A stretch of DNA of 64,000 bases, from assembly GCF_018873765.1 (NCBI RefSeq), contig NC_057919.1, positions 68,194,984 through 68,258,983 on the forward strand. The letters are read 5' to 3'. This stretch comes from Telopea speciosissima. Taxonomy: Eukaryota > Streptophyta > Magnoliopsida > Proteales > Proteaceae. This document shows positions 36,901 through 48,900 of this stretch, in pieces; positions within the stretch are counted from its first letter, which is position 1; every line of letters starts with the position of its first letter. The notes under the pieces are model-generated. The model had not been told where the DNA came from, did not search any database, and was given only the letters and a program-made list of their open reading frames with translations. Both the position numbers and the translations under genes were made by a program.

Positions 36901-39900
36901 GAGAACCCAGATGGATTATCCTGACTACCGTGGTAGAGAACCTGTTACATGGGCAGAGATGAAAGAAGATCTGAGTAAGAAATATTTCCCACGGACGTTC
37001 AGAGCTCTACAACAAAGTAACTTAAATTCCCATCGACAACATCACCACCAAAAGGCCTTCAAATCAGAAGACAACTTGAAGCCTCCATCAATGAGATTCC
37101 GTTTGCAAGTTGAAGAGTGTTGGAAATCTGACGGAATACAAATGTACATTGCCAATGAAAATTGAGAGAGCACAAGTTGAAGACAAAGCTAAAGTGATCA
37201 CAGTGAATTGTGATGAAAAGAAAGGGACAATGCTTGGAGCTTCAAAGATGGAAAGTCAACATGTGGAAGATTCTACTGAAGAGGTCTACGTTGAAGAAGT
37301 CAAAGTAGACAAAGCTGAAACAGCAAAAGATGAAGAGGTGGTTGAGAATATTCCACAGGAGATCAATGATATTCAAGATGTTGTTCTTGAAGAGGTGGAG
37401 CTTGTATCTCAAGTATTAGATGAGAAGGTTGCTAACACTGAAGACTCTATGGATAGGGCATTCACAGTTAGTGTTGATTCAGAGGTAGAGCACATAGAGT
37501 TTGTTATGCCACCATGGTTCTTCCAAGAGAAAGCTCCACGCCTTGAAGACTATATTCCTAATGTTCCTGCTTCACCGGAATTCTATTTGGGGATGGTCAA
37601 AGCTGCTGATCACATGTTGATTCCCCCTCATCACTACAAAATTCAAGGACAAATTTTTTCGAGCTGGGGAGAGTTGATGCAGATTTATCACCAAACTGGG
37701 TTTCTTTTATTAGGAATAAGTCTAGGGTTGGGTTACATACATGTTGGGCCTTTGATCCCATAGGTTTCTAATGTAATAGGCCACTTTTATGGGCCTAAAA
37801 TATGGGTAAATAGGTTGCATACGGGATTAGCTCCCATACTTAGTTTTATTTCCATACTTAGCTTTTTATTTGGTGTTTTAAATTGAACCGGTTCAACCAA
37901 TGGCTCAATTTAAGTGATTTTATTAGTTTTTCTTTTAGTTGTTTAGTTGGGCTGGATTAGGACTCCATTTTGAGTCTATTTCAGTTTCCTAGTCAGTTTA
38001 AGTTAGCTAATAGGTTAAGGATTGGGCTAGGCCATTCCTTTTTATTGTCTAAGTCTATTTTTGAGTCTTCTATATAAGTTTGTAAGGGAGGCCAGCATTG
38101 AATACGAATTTTGATTAATAAAAACTCAGCTTTATGCTTACTGCCTTTGCTCCATCGTGAGTGTGCCTTGTGAGTAATATCAAGGTGAAGGGATTGGTGG
38201 ATCTCCAATCGACTCCTTGCATCGTGAAGATCGGGAGGGCTGCTACTTATCTCCTTGCATCGTGAAAATCGAGAGACCCCATTGTTCATCTTCAAAGCTG
38301 CTGCCATTGAAGACCCGCAACAAGTAAGAAATTCTGCAACTATTCTTCTTCCTTCTAGAAGGTCACATACAAGGTGATTTTTGAGATCTACCAAACCAAC
38401 CATCCGATTGAATTCAGATTTTCACCATACCTCTATTAACCCTAATTTGAGAAGTGATTCAAATTTGACCTAATTCCTGTGGCCTGATTTGAATATATTC
38501 TCATATTTCCCATTCTGCCCCTACCTCCATTAAAGTACAGTTTCAGACCTTCAACCATACTCGAATCTGATTTCATGCTCAGAATAAGTAGTTGATTTCA
38601 TGACATGTTAATTCTGAAATTAGTAACCTAATCATATCTCTAAACCCTGGAATTCCCTTCTCCTACCTCCATTAGGAATTGTCTCAAATAACCTTATCTT
38701 GCTGCCCAACTCACCTAACCTACTTCCATTCACTCAAACATCATAAAACCTATACCATTAGACTTCCCTACTCCTGCCCATCATTACTATATAAGACAAC
38801 CCTAACCTAAACCTAACTTTAACCCTAATTTTGACCTAAAACTCAAGTTTCACCCATTCGGATGACCTGTTCAGATCAGATCCTGGTTGAACTGGCTCCT
38901 AGTGGGTCTCCTACCTATCTAGGACTACATTACCCTCCTTGACGTCTCTCCATCCCCTCCCCCCCTTTTTCCCAATTAAACCCCCAAAAACAATAACTAA
39001 GTGAGTGTTAAACAACTCACAGTAGTAAGGAATTTCTTCCCTCCCACCCATCCCTTCTCACAAGAGTCTATCAAGGGTTTATAGAATTTTACTTGGGGAC
39101 TGGATCAACCAGCCCTGATCTAATCACAAGTGAACTCGGCCCATGGTCACCTGGACTGGCCAAGTTTGGGCACAACAAGAGGCTAACTAGGGCTAATAAA
39201 ACCGAGTTTCCCAGGGGGGAGGGGGGAGATCACCTAGTCAACTTGGGATCAGCTCCGGCAATCCCAAGTTAGCTCGGCCAACACAATCCCAATCCCTAAA
39301 CCCCTGGTCTTTTTACATTCAATACCTCCAGTTATTCAGAAACTAATGGAGAAAAAATAATAGGCCAAGTGAAGGCTGCATATTAACTCTTTGCTATCTT
39401 CCTCACTGATTCTCTTTTTCTCCCGCTTTATCTGCTCATTCTTCTTTGTTCACAGGCACTGTTCACTAACCCCCCAACATTTTCTTTTTTTAGACTTCTT
39501 TAATACCGTCAATTTCCTTAAACAAGCCTAAACCTTTTCCCACCACTGATTCCTCGTCCTTGAGCCCTAAATTTGAAAACCTAGGCTGAACTAAGTCAAT
39601 CATTATAGGGTTGCTGTTGATCTCATACCCGCTGAATTATTTCTGTTTTTGGGTCTGATTGTTTTAAGGACATTTCTTTCTCCATTATCACTAATAAATG
39701 GGGAGAAATAATTAGTAAAAAAGACTTTCATGTACAGCTTGTATGCGGCAGTCAGCATTTTTAGTAACAGTCTACATTTCCGATTGGCTTTGCTTAACAA
39801 ACACAATGCTTCCATTTAACCAAAAAAGGATACCACATAGCTTTAAAAGCCTTTTAAAAAAAAAAAAAAAAAAAGAGGAATTGCGAATGTCTGGTTTCCA

Positions 39901-42900
39901 GACCATTTATTCCTTAAACAGGATCTAGTTCCACATATGCCAGATCAAATAGAAATAAAATGCTTACATAGGAATAACAATTTGAAGTGTAGATTAATTG
40001 GTGGAGAATAGTCTTGCCCTTACAGTGTTTTACCTTGTATAAGGAATTAAGCATTTGGTTGGCTGGTTCCTGTGATATGACATAGCGACTGTGATTCACC
40101 AATATACTACAAATCCATGGAAGAACATACTTTCCACTGCCTGACCTGTTGAAGATAACCAGTGTTTTACTCATAATACCCAAACATTGGTGTTTAAAAT
40201 AGTATGTACCCAATGGTATGGCTGTCTGACCACTTTCTATAAAGAGAGTGAGAAGTAGGTTGGCCATGATAATGTGGGACTGCATTCTTCATATCAGAAA
40301 GTATATTAATGCATTGTATGAGCCTATGAGGCTACATCAAAGTCTTTCTTTTTTCTTTTTGCCCCCTTTTGAGTGTGGAGGTGGGTCTCATGATCAGTCA
40401 AAATCCTCGTTTATTTTTTCAATTTTTTTTTTCTGGTAAATAAACAACATTGAATGCAAGATATAAATTAGTAAACAATACCCGATATACAGAAATACCC
40501 TATCAGAAAAAGAAAGAATATTGAACCTTGATTTCCACATGGAGACCAAAAACGTCAGCAATTTGTATGCATCAGCTGAAGTCATAGACAAAACAGATGC
40601 CTTAATCTGAAGGGAAGACAAAGACAGTTAGCAATAGATACCTAAATCAAAGCAATGTGCATTGAATCAACTAATATTAATAAATGCCAAAATCATGTAG
40701 GCTACACTTTTAGAACAATTCCTTTTTCTATTACTAGAAGACACACCTTCTTTTGTGAGATTTGAGCTTCAAAGTGAGCATCACTAAATGTAGTAGAATT
40801 CATGGTTGAGTCGGCATTCAGTGGGTAACTATCTCTAGTAAGATCTTCCTCACTAGTGAGAACTCCTAATGATCTAAGGCGATCCTCCATGCATATTGTA
40901 GTAGTATCCACTTCAACCATTACCTGGTCATCTGCGTATGGAAGTCATAAACAAATAAGATCAGGCAACAGCATAACCAATTGCCCACTCTAATATTACT
41001 CATCATCAAAATAACCTAGAAGTATGGAACACATAACAACACATGAAACAACTTCTAAATTTTTTCTTCTTATTATTTTTGTTTCAGGTCACATCAGCCT
41101 CTGCTCATCCTCATTTGTGGTCTCTCAATCACTCGAGCTGGTCGCTTCTTTAAGCCCTTGCTGCTTGGTGCTTACCCATAAAATCAAGGTTCACACCGCA
41201 AAGTGGTTAGAAGGATAAAACACCAACCAGCCTTGATCACAAACAAGGTTTCTTCACCATTGGAGCATGGAACTAAAACTATTTTCAAGACCTCGAGACG
41301 AGATGAAGGGCGAAACATCTTTTTACCTCATCTCGGTCGAGATCTCGACCCAAACACATGTATATGAGTGCCAGATCTCGACCGAGAGGCGAGATCTCGG
41401 TGGTTTTGGTCATCTCGGTGGGAAATCTTGATATACAGACACTTATTTATGCAAATCTTGGTATATAGACACTTTTTTATACCTAATATCATTTAAGTAA
41501 ATGAAATTTGTATTTTATTTATTTAAGATATTATTCATAAATAAGCAAATACCACCCTATTTGAATCCAATAAAAATAGTTAAAAATCAAATTCCAAAAA
41601 GAAAAAAAGGTCAACCCCCCAGTTCAGGAACAAAAACTGGATTTTCAACAGTAGGTGCAATTTTCAACTTTTTAATGTTGGGGTTTTTCTCAAATCTAAA
41701 AATTCCATAAATCTTAATATGGTAAAACATTGCTAAAAACCAAAAGTGCGGTAAAATATTCATTTGTTTTGATGTCCAAAAAAATATTTTGATTCAGAGC
41801 AATTTGGACAGCATTCGTGCACACCAAATTAAGTTTGACCAGTACATAACTCCTTCAATATAAATCAGATTTAAGCAATCTTGGACTACAACAAATCCAA
41901 GATTGCTTAAATCTGATTTATATTGAAGGAGTTATGTACTGGTGAAACTTAATTTGGTGTCCGTGAATGGTGTCAAAATCGCTCTGAATGAAAATATTTT
42001 TTTGGCATCAAAACAGATGAATATTTTACCCCACTTTTGGTTTTTAGCAATTTTTTATCATATTAAGATTTATGGAATTTTTAGATTTGAGAAAAACCCC
42101 AGCATTAGAAATTTGAAAATTGCACCTACCGCCGAAAATTCAATTTTGTTCTTGAACTGGGGGTTGACTTTTTTTTCCTTTTGAAATTTTATTTTTTAAC
42201 TATTTTTATTGGATTCAAATAGGGGGTATTTGCTTATTTATCAATAATATCGTAAGTAAATAAAGTATTACATTTACTTAAATGAAATTAGGCATAAATA
42301 AGTATTTGTCATGGTTTTTGGCATAAGTGTCTGTCCTGGTTTCCCACTAAGTGAACTCCTATATGGATTTTGATTTTTCAAAATCCGATAGCGTCATTGT
42401 GTTTAAATGGCCCAAAATAGGTTGTATACCAACTTTCATGACCAAACTATGTCTAAAACCCACCGAAACCAGCCATCAAATTCAAAAAAAAATACCCCAA
42501 CTCGTCGAGATCTTGCCGAGATCTTGATCCAACTCACTATTTGGCCAGCTCGAACCTGTACTCGAGACGAGTCCTTGATCTATGCATTGGCGAAGAAGAG
42601 CAGCAATTGCTTTTCATTAACCAAAATCCGTGTACCATGTTGGCCTCCCTTACAAACTTATATAGAAGACACAAAATAGACTCCACTAAAAAGGAAAGGC
42701 CTAACCCAACCTGTAACACCCCGCATGCATGTCATGATTATTTTAGATGTCCTTGAATAAAATTATGTATCTGTGAATATTTTATTATTATTTATGTTAT
42801 GATTAAAGTGCACTACTGCTATTTATATATTTTATATAAATTTGGTTATATTTAAGTAGTATTTGAGGTAAAGTGGCATAACTGTAAATATGGCTGTGGT

Positions 42901-45900
42901 CTTCCATTGACTTCTTGAATTATATAATGCATTACATTTTCTGTTTTACTTATTTTTATAATATTATAATGTAAGATGTACTATTTTATAATGTCATAAT
43001 ATAAAGTGTATTATTTAAATAAATTTCATATAAGATATTAATATTATAAGAATTTACTTTAGTATTTATTATACACTAAGGTATATATATATAATAAAGT
43101 ACATGGAATATATATCATATGGTTGATATAATATACATGCACTATTCTATAGGATATATAAATGGTATACATAATATATGAGATATGGTAATATATATGC
43201 ATGGGAGAAAGAACGCTACCTAGGTGTGTGGTGCGCTGCCCCTGTGCCCAGACACCGGTGTGCGAAATGACCGCCGCACCCCCATGTAAAGGGGGAAAAC
43301 CCCCGGGGCGTGGCGCTCATTTCGGGCGCCACTGTGTCTGGGGTCAAGGGCAGCGCACCACACGCATCTAGGTAGCGTTCTCTTTCCCTATCTGTATTTA
43401 TAAAGGCTAAATGATCCTTAGTGGGCTTATATCATCAGCATTATTAGCATAGTTTTAGTGGGTTGTGAGGTGGCAGCACCTTGTGCTTACCTTGTTGAAG
43501 TGGTAATAAGATGGACAGCCACCCAGCCTGTCTTGTGAGGTATCCAAAGACTAGGTAACTAAGGTTTAATGTGGATTTGACCAAACATTATCATCTTGTA
43601 ATGGGATTAGTGATAGGTTGATACTTCGAATCAATATAAATTAAGTACAGTTTAGTTAGTAGTTAAAAATCAATTACATTAGGGTTAATTAGTATTTTAC
43701 TATGGTGATATAAATAGGTTAATGGGTGATTAGAAAACAGATTAGTATCCATACTCAGCAAGCAAAACCGGTTCAGATTTTGAAGAAAAGAAGAAGAGAA
43801 GGGAAGGAACAACTGGTAATCTGCTGTTGGCTGAATTGAGGACTCAATCCATGGTTTGGGATGAAGTTAAATTGCTGACATAGGTCGAAAACACATCTCG
43901 ACTCGGCGAGATCTCGGCGAGTTTCTCGGTTTTCTGAGAAACCGAAACAAGATGGCCTACGGTACATAAAAGTGCAATATCTCGCGAGATTATGGATCTC
44001 GGGTCGAGATCTCGGGTTGATCTATGGAAATGACCCTTCTACCATGTTTTTACTTACCTAACTCGACATATCTCGTCGAGATCTCGGATCTCGGGTCGAG
44101 ATCTCGAGTTGACCCATGGAAATGACCCATCTACTATGTATTTACTTACCTAACTCGACAGAACTCTTATATGCTTGCTGTGGAGCACTATATGCAACAT
44201 TATAGCAACACTATGTCATGGAAGGACTATGTGACACTAGCGGGGACTGAATACTTGATTCAAAGTCATTTTATGTGATGATAGTTGTAGCACTGTTAAA
44301 CAGTTTGATGTATCACGTTAACATTTCTAATTCTTATTTAAGTCGTTTAACTATTAATTGAATGTTTTGCTTGCTTTCTATTACTAAATTATGTGTAAAG
44401 TAGGGTATTTTAGTACGTCATCGCCTACTCACCTATGGTCCGAATTGAAACTCATATCTGGACTTTGTTTTTGTAAAATCTGATAGTGCCATTGTGTTTA
44501 AATGGCCTAAAATAGGTTGAATACCAAGTTTCAAACCCAAACTAGGTCTAAAACCCACCGAGTTGAGGCTTCGAGTCGGAAAAAAAAAAATGCACCAACT
44601 CGGCTTGATCTTGGCGAGATCTCGACTCGACTTGGTTTTTCCAAGGGCCGAGTTGGTACCGAGACCCGAGTTTTAGTACCTTGATTGCTAAATCAATGGG
44701 AATCTGAAGGAGGTTATTGGGTATTGGATTAGAAAGAGAAGTAGAGAAGGAATTAGAGAAGAAAATTGGTGGGTCGAAGTCTGGAATCAAGAATTGAACC
44801 ATGCTTCTACGGTACGTAAAGCCAGAATTTCTGGGTTAGTGTAGTGTTCAAATTACTGGGAACTTGTTAAGTGTATAACTTGGCAGTCATATATAGTGAA
44901 AGGTTGTTCAACAACTAGAGGTGGGAATTGAAACTATAATTGAAAGGAAATCAAAGTTGAGCTTGAGAATTCAAGAAAGGAATTGAAAGTAGCAGAGAAT
45001 ACTGAGGTATAAACACTTTGAACCTTAGTTATTGTAGTAATTAGATTTTTGAAGTTTTGTTGTTAACTAAATTAAGCTGCCAATTTCTTGAATGACAGTG
45101 AAATTAAGATGGGCAATTAGAGGTTGAGCTGCTGAAATATTGTTTTGAAGAGGGGGAAATTGCATAGGAGCTAATAGGAAGAGAAAGGAGGACCCTTCCC
45201 CTTCTTCAAACTCCGATTCGTATTTTTCATATAGAAATCTAGGATCAACACATTGATTTTTTCACAATTTTTTTTTTGAACCGTATGCATCCAAAGGTGC
45301 ATGTACGGTTCCTAAAGGATACTATTTTGTCCTAATCAACCGACTTCATCACGAAAGATTACTTTTTTAACACAGAATAATAATATGAAAGAAAAAAAAT
45401 TGAATATAATAAAAAATAAGAATAAGAAAACTTTTTCTTTTATTTTAGAAAGGTTTTCTTTCCCCAATAGTTATACATCACTAAGATGGACTACACTATT
45501 TAAGTTAAGAGTTTTTGAAAGATGATCAATAAGTCTAAAGAAGGTTGAAAACCTTTTTTTCTATAGCAAAACAGATATTTTTAATCAAAATAACTGAATC
45601 GTTTGAAACTAATTAAGATCTATATTTTAAAAGAATATTTGTAAAATTGATGAATTTTATTTGACATTGCTTAATTAAATTGGTGATTATTGGAACTGGA
45701 ATGATGCTGTTTTAATAGTTTAAGATTTGCTTAGATGGATTATGAACCCCATTAGAGAAGCTAAGTGAGCAAGATACATAACCCCAATCAGCCCTACCAG
45801 AACAAGGGAAGAACAGCCTATTTTTGGGTAGTGTATTCCACAAACAGGCTCACCGGTTCATAGCAACCCAGATCTGGTTGCTCTGTTTCAGCAATTTTGG

Positions 45901-48900
45901 TTCTTTATCACTCAGATTTCCAACCAATGACCCTCTACCATACTTGGGCCATCTCAATAGACCCTTAGAGTGTTCGCCAACAATGAGTTTAACTACTGTA
46001 AGTATGCTATATTGATGTTAACTGTTATATATGTAGGAGAACCGGTTATACCCAAGTGTTTGTGAGTGTAGTACTGTAGTGGTGTACGTATCAAGAAGAT
46101 ATAAAGATGAAGGGTCATGACTATGTATCTATTTATAGTGTATTTGTGTTATCTGAATAGTTGAGATATATGCATAGATAAGTATTGTGTTATGTATGAA
46201 ATGAATGATGTTTAAGTACACTGATTTGAATGATTGTTATTACTACACATGTATGCTTGATCATGCAAGTATGTAATGATGTATTTATGAGATGCTGAAA
46301 TGCCAAGTAATAGAAAGCATGTTGACATCTTAGTTTATGATATGAATGTATGTTGATATCTTAGTGTATGGTATGAAATGTATGCTGACATCTTGATTAT
46401 GGTATGAACTGATTTATGAACTTCATGAAATGGCACATTATGTTATGACAAATGGAAATGAGAAAGTGAAGTAAAATAAAAATGAAGGAAGAGAATGAAA
46501 GTGGTGAAGGTAAATGAATCCCTGTGGCTATCGCCCCTTTCTAGTAAGGAGTTATGTATTGGATGAGGGCCTTCTGATGAGTAGGACCACATTCATCCCA
46601 GGGCTCTGGTGCCTGGAATAAGGTATAGATGTGGCCTACAATGTAACTAGTGCTTACCCTCCCCAGGGCTCGAGTGCCTGGAATAAGGTGTGGATGTGGC
46701 CTACAATGTAACTAGTGCTTACCCTCCCCAGGGCTCGAGTGCCTGGAATAAGGTGTAAATGTGGCCTACAATGTAACTAGAGCGCATCTATAATGCTCAC
46801 CATACCATCCTCCCCAAGGCTGCAGTTCCTGGGAACATGAGTAGACTAGTGATACGAGGTCAACTATCACCCTCAACTGATTGTACACTACGATAGTTCA
46901 CCAAATGGCCAAGACCTGACCTAACTAAATAAAAAATGAAATTCTATGATTTGTCATTTATGCTTCCATTCCAACTATTGTATTTTTGAATGCTTGTATG
47001 CATATGATCATGAGTACCTCATTGAGCGTAAGCTCACCCTATATGAGTTGGTGTTTGTCAGATGAAGAGATAGGAGAAGAAGAATTCACAGCTCTAGGAT
47101 TTGAGGGTTGTGAGACCTGATGTAGGACTTAGAATCTTTGGAATTTATCTTTTAGGGCAAAGCTTATTTTGGAGTTGAATGTAGTATTTAGGATGTCAGA
47201 ACAGCTTGAGAACTTTTATATATAAGAATAGTCATGTAAATCAGATTTGATATGTATAAGACTGTAAATAAATATATAGCCACCAGCATAGTTATCAAGG
47301 CATCGCCATGGCATCCAGACTCCTTGGTCGCCTTGGACGCCATGGCGGGCACCTTGCCGACATGGTGGTGTCGCCTTGCTTTCTTTCGCCTTCCTGCCTT
47401 GATAACTATGGCCACCAGTGTATACCTTATCTTGTGAATAATCTGTAGTATACTGTTTCTGCTGTGTTTACATGTGAATCTGGGGCTTTGTTTGTTTGAT
47501 TTATGTGAATGCAAGCTTCCTGTCTTATACCCTGTACGGGTTTGGGACCATAGTTCGAGATCTCACGAGATCTCTTTTTTTGAGAAGTCGAGTCGAGTTG
47601 GTATACGAGTTAAAAAATTACACTTTCTCGATCGAGATCTTGGGTAACTGGTCGAGAGCTCGGGTCGAGCCAGATCTCGACCCATCTACTTCTTTAAAAG
47701 TCACCTAACTCGACAGAACTCGATAGAACTCGATCGAGTTCTGTCCAAAAGCTATTTTATTCCCCATTTGAAGGTTGTGACTCATTTTACCTCTGGATTT
47801 GAAGTTGTAACCTGGGGGAGAGTTGATTCAGCTGCACATTTGAAGGATTCAGCTACACATCTTCAAGTATCATCTCAAATTTGAAGGATTCAACTCTTAT
47901 ATGCTTGTTGTGGAGCACTATATGCAACAGTGCAGCAACACTATGTCATGGGAAGACTATGTGGCACTACTAGGGACTGAATACTTGATTCAAACTCAGT
48001 TTATGTGATGATAGTTGTAACTTGTAACATTGTTAAATAGTTTGATGTATCACTTTAACATTTCTAATGCTTATTTAAGTTGTTTAGCTATTAATTGAAT
48101 CTTTTGCTTGCTTTCTATTACTAAATTATGTGTAAAGGTATTTTAGCACATCGTTAAGGTCCGAAGTAAAACTCCTATTTGGACTATGTTTTTGCAAAAT
48201 CTGATAATGTCATTGTGTTTAAATGGACTAAAATAGGCTGAATACCAAGTTTTAGACCTAAACTAGGTCTAAAACCCACCAAGTTGAGGTTTCGAGTTGA
48301 AAACAAAAAAAATGGACCAACTCGACCGAGATCTCGATTTTTCCCAGGGTCGAGTTCCGAGTTTTAGTACCTTGTTTGGGATGTTACACAATCCTTAACT
48401 AATAAGGCAACATAAAGTAACAAGGGAACTGAAATAATAAAGAAAACTAACTCAAAACAAGATTGGACTTACAGAATCCTAATCCAGCCTAATTAAAACA
48501 CTTAATAACAATTAAAATAAATAAATAAAGACATTTAACTAACTAATCCAGTATGCCTAGCCTATACCCATAGTAAAGGTCCATTAAAGTGGCCATTCTA
48601 ACGAAATCACAAGGGATCAAAGGCCCAAGACATACATAACCCAACCCAAGTTAATTTCTATTAAAATAAGCTCATTTAAGTGATTTAACTACATCACCTT
48701 CACCATGGAAATGTTGGATCTGGAAAATCTAATGCGGAAGTTAAGGAAGCTAGAGAATAAGCACCAATACAATGCCAGAACTCATTATATAAGCGAAAAA
48801 CAACTTTCATTATAGTAAATGAATAATAGTGTAATATTGCCATGCATGTCTAGAACCCAAGGTTGATGCCATACATAAATGAGTAACAAGCTTAAAGTAC

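Larger units (their letters stand above)
35707..38312 (+). mobile_element. Gag-only LTR retrotransposon (TR-GAG-like), two near-identical LTRs
   Basis: Direct repeats at 35707-36381 and 37675-38312 begin TGATGCAGATTTATCACC and end GCTGCTGCCATTGAAGA. They differ mainly by a duplicated 'ttgtgagtaatatcaagg' segment in the left copy and a few substitutions, so the insertion is recent. The 1.3-kb interior encodes a gypsy-type gag domain and an acidic downstream frame but no protease, RT or integrase. A purine-rich GGGGAGAG precedes the right LTR. Elements with LTRs and gag alone are known as TR-GAG; they need enzymes from other elements. I could not identify a convincing primer-binding site or target duplication. 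Confidence 0.75.
42712..48388. mobile_element. Very long solo LTR (gypsy, Tekay-like chromovirus), split by four later insertions
   Basis: It begins TGTAACACCCCGCATGC and ends GTTTGGGATGTTACA, characteristic termini of long plant gypsy LTRs, with CAACC before and CAATC after (4 of 5 match). Removing the insertions at 43203-43388, 43879-44683, 47287-47410 and 47548-48373 leaves about 3.7 kb, a normal size for such LTRs. Typical interior features are a GAAGAAAAGAAGAAGAGAAG tract near 43778 and AGCGTAAGCTCACCC near 47026. No gag-pol is present, so it is a solo LTR. Confidence 0.65.
41200..48696 (-). mobile_element. Solo LTR of the gag-only element's family, split by the long LTR and the foldback element
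   Basis: Read on the minus strand from 48696 it starts TGATGTAGTTAAATCAC and runs on to GGGTTGGGTTATGTATG and GGGCCTTTGATCCC. This parallels TGATGCAG...GGGTTACATACATG...GGGCCTTTGATCCC of the LTR at 35707. The match resumes beyond the long LTR at about 42690 with TCTTCTATATAAGTTTGTAA and GGGAGGCCA, the same words as at 36090-36125. The left limit near 41200 is approximate. Confidence 0.6.

Noticed and set aside
46601-46795. CRISPR array
   Set aside because: The units are simple head-to-tail repeats without spacers, in a plant LTR.
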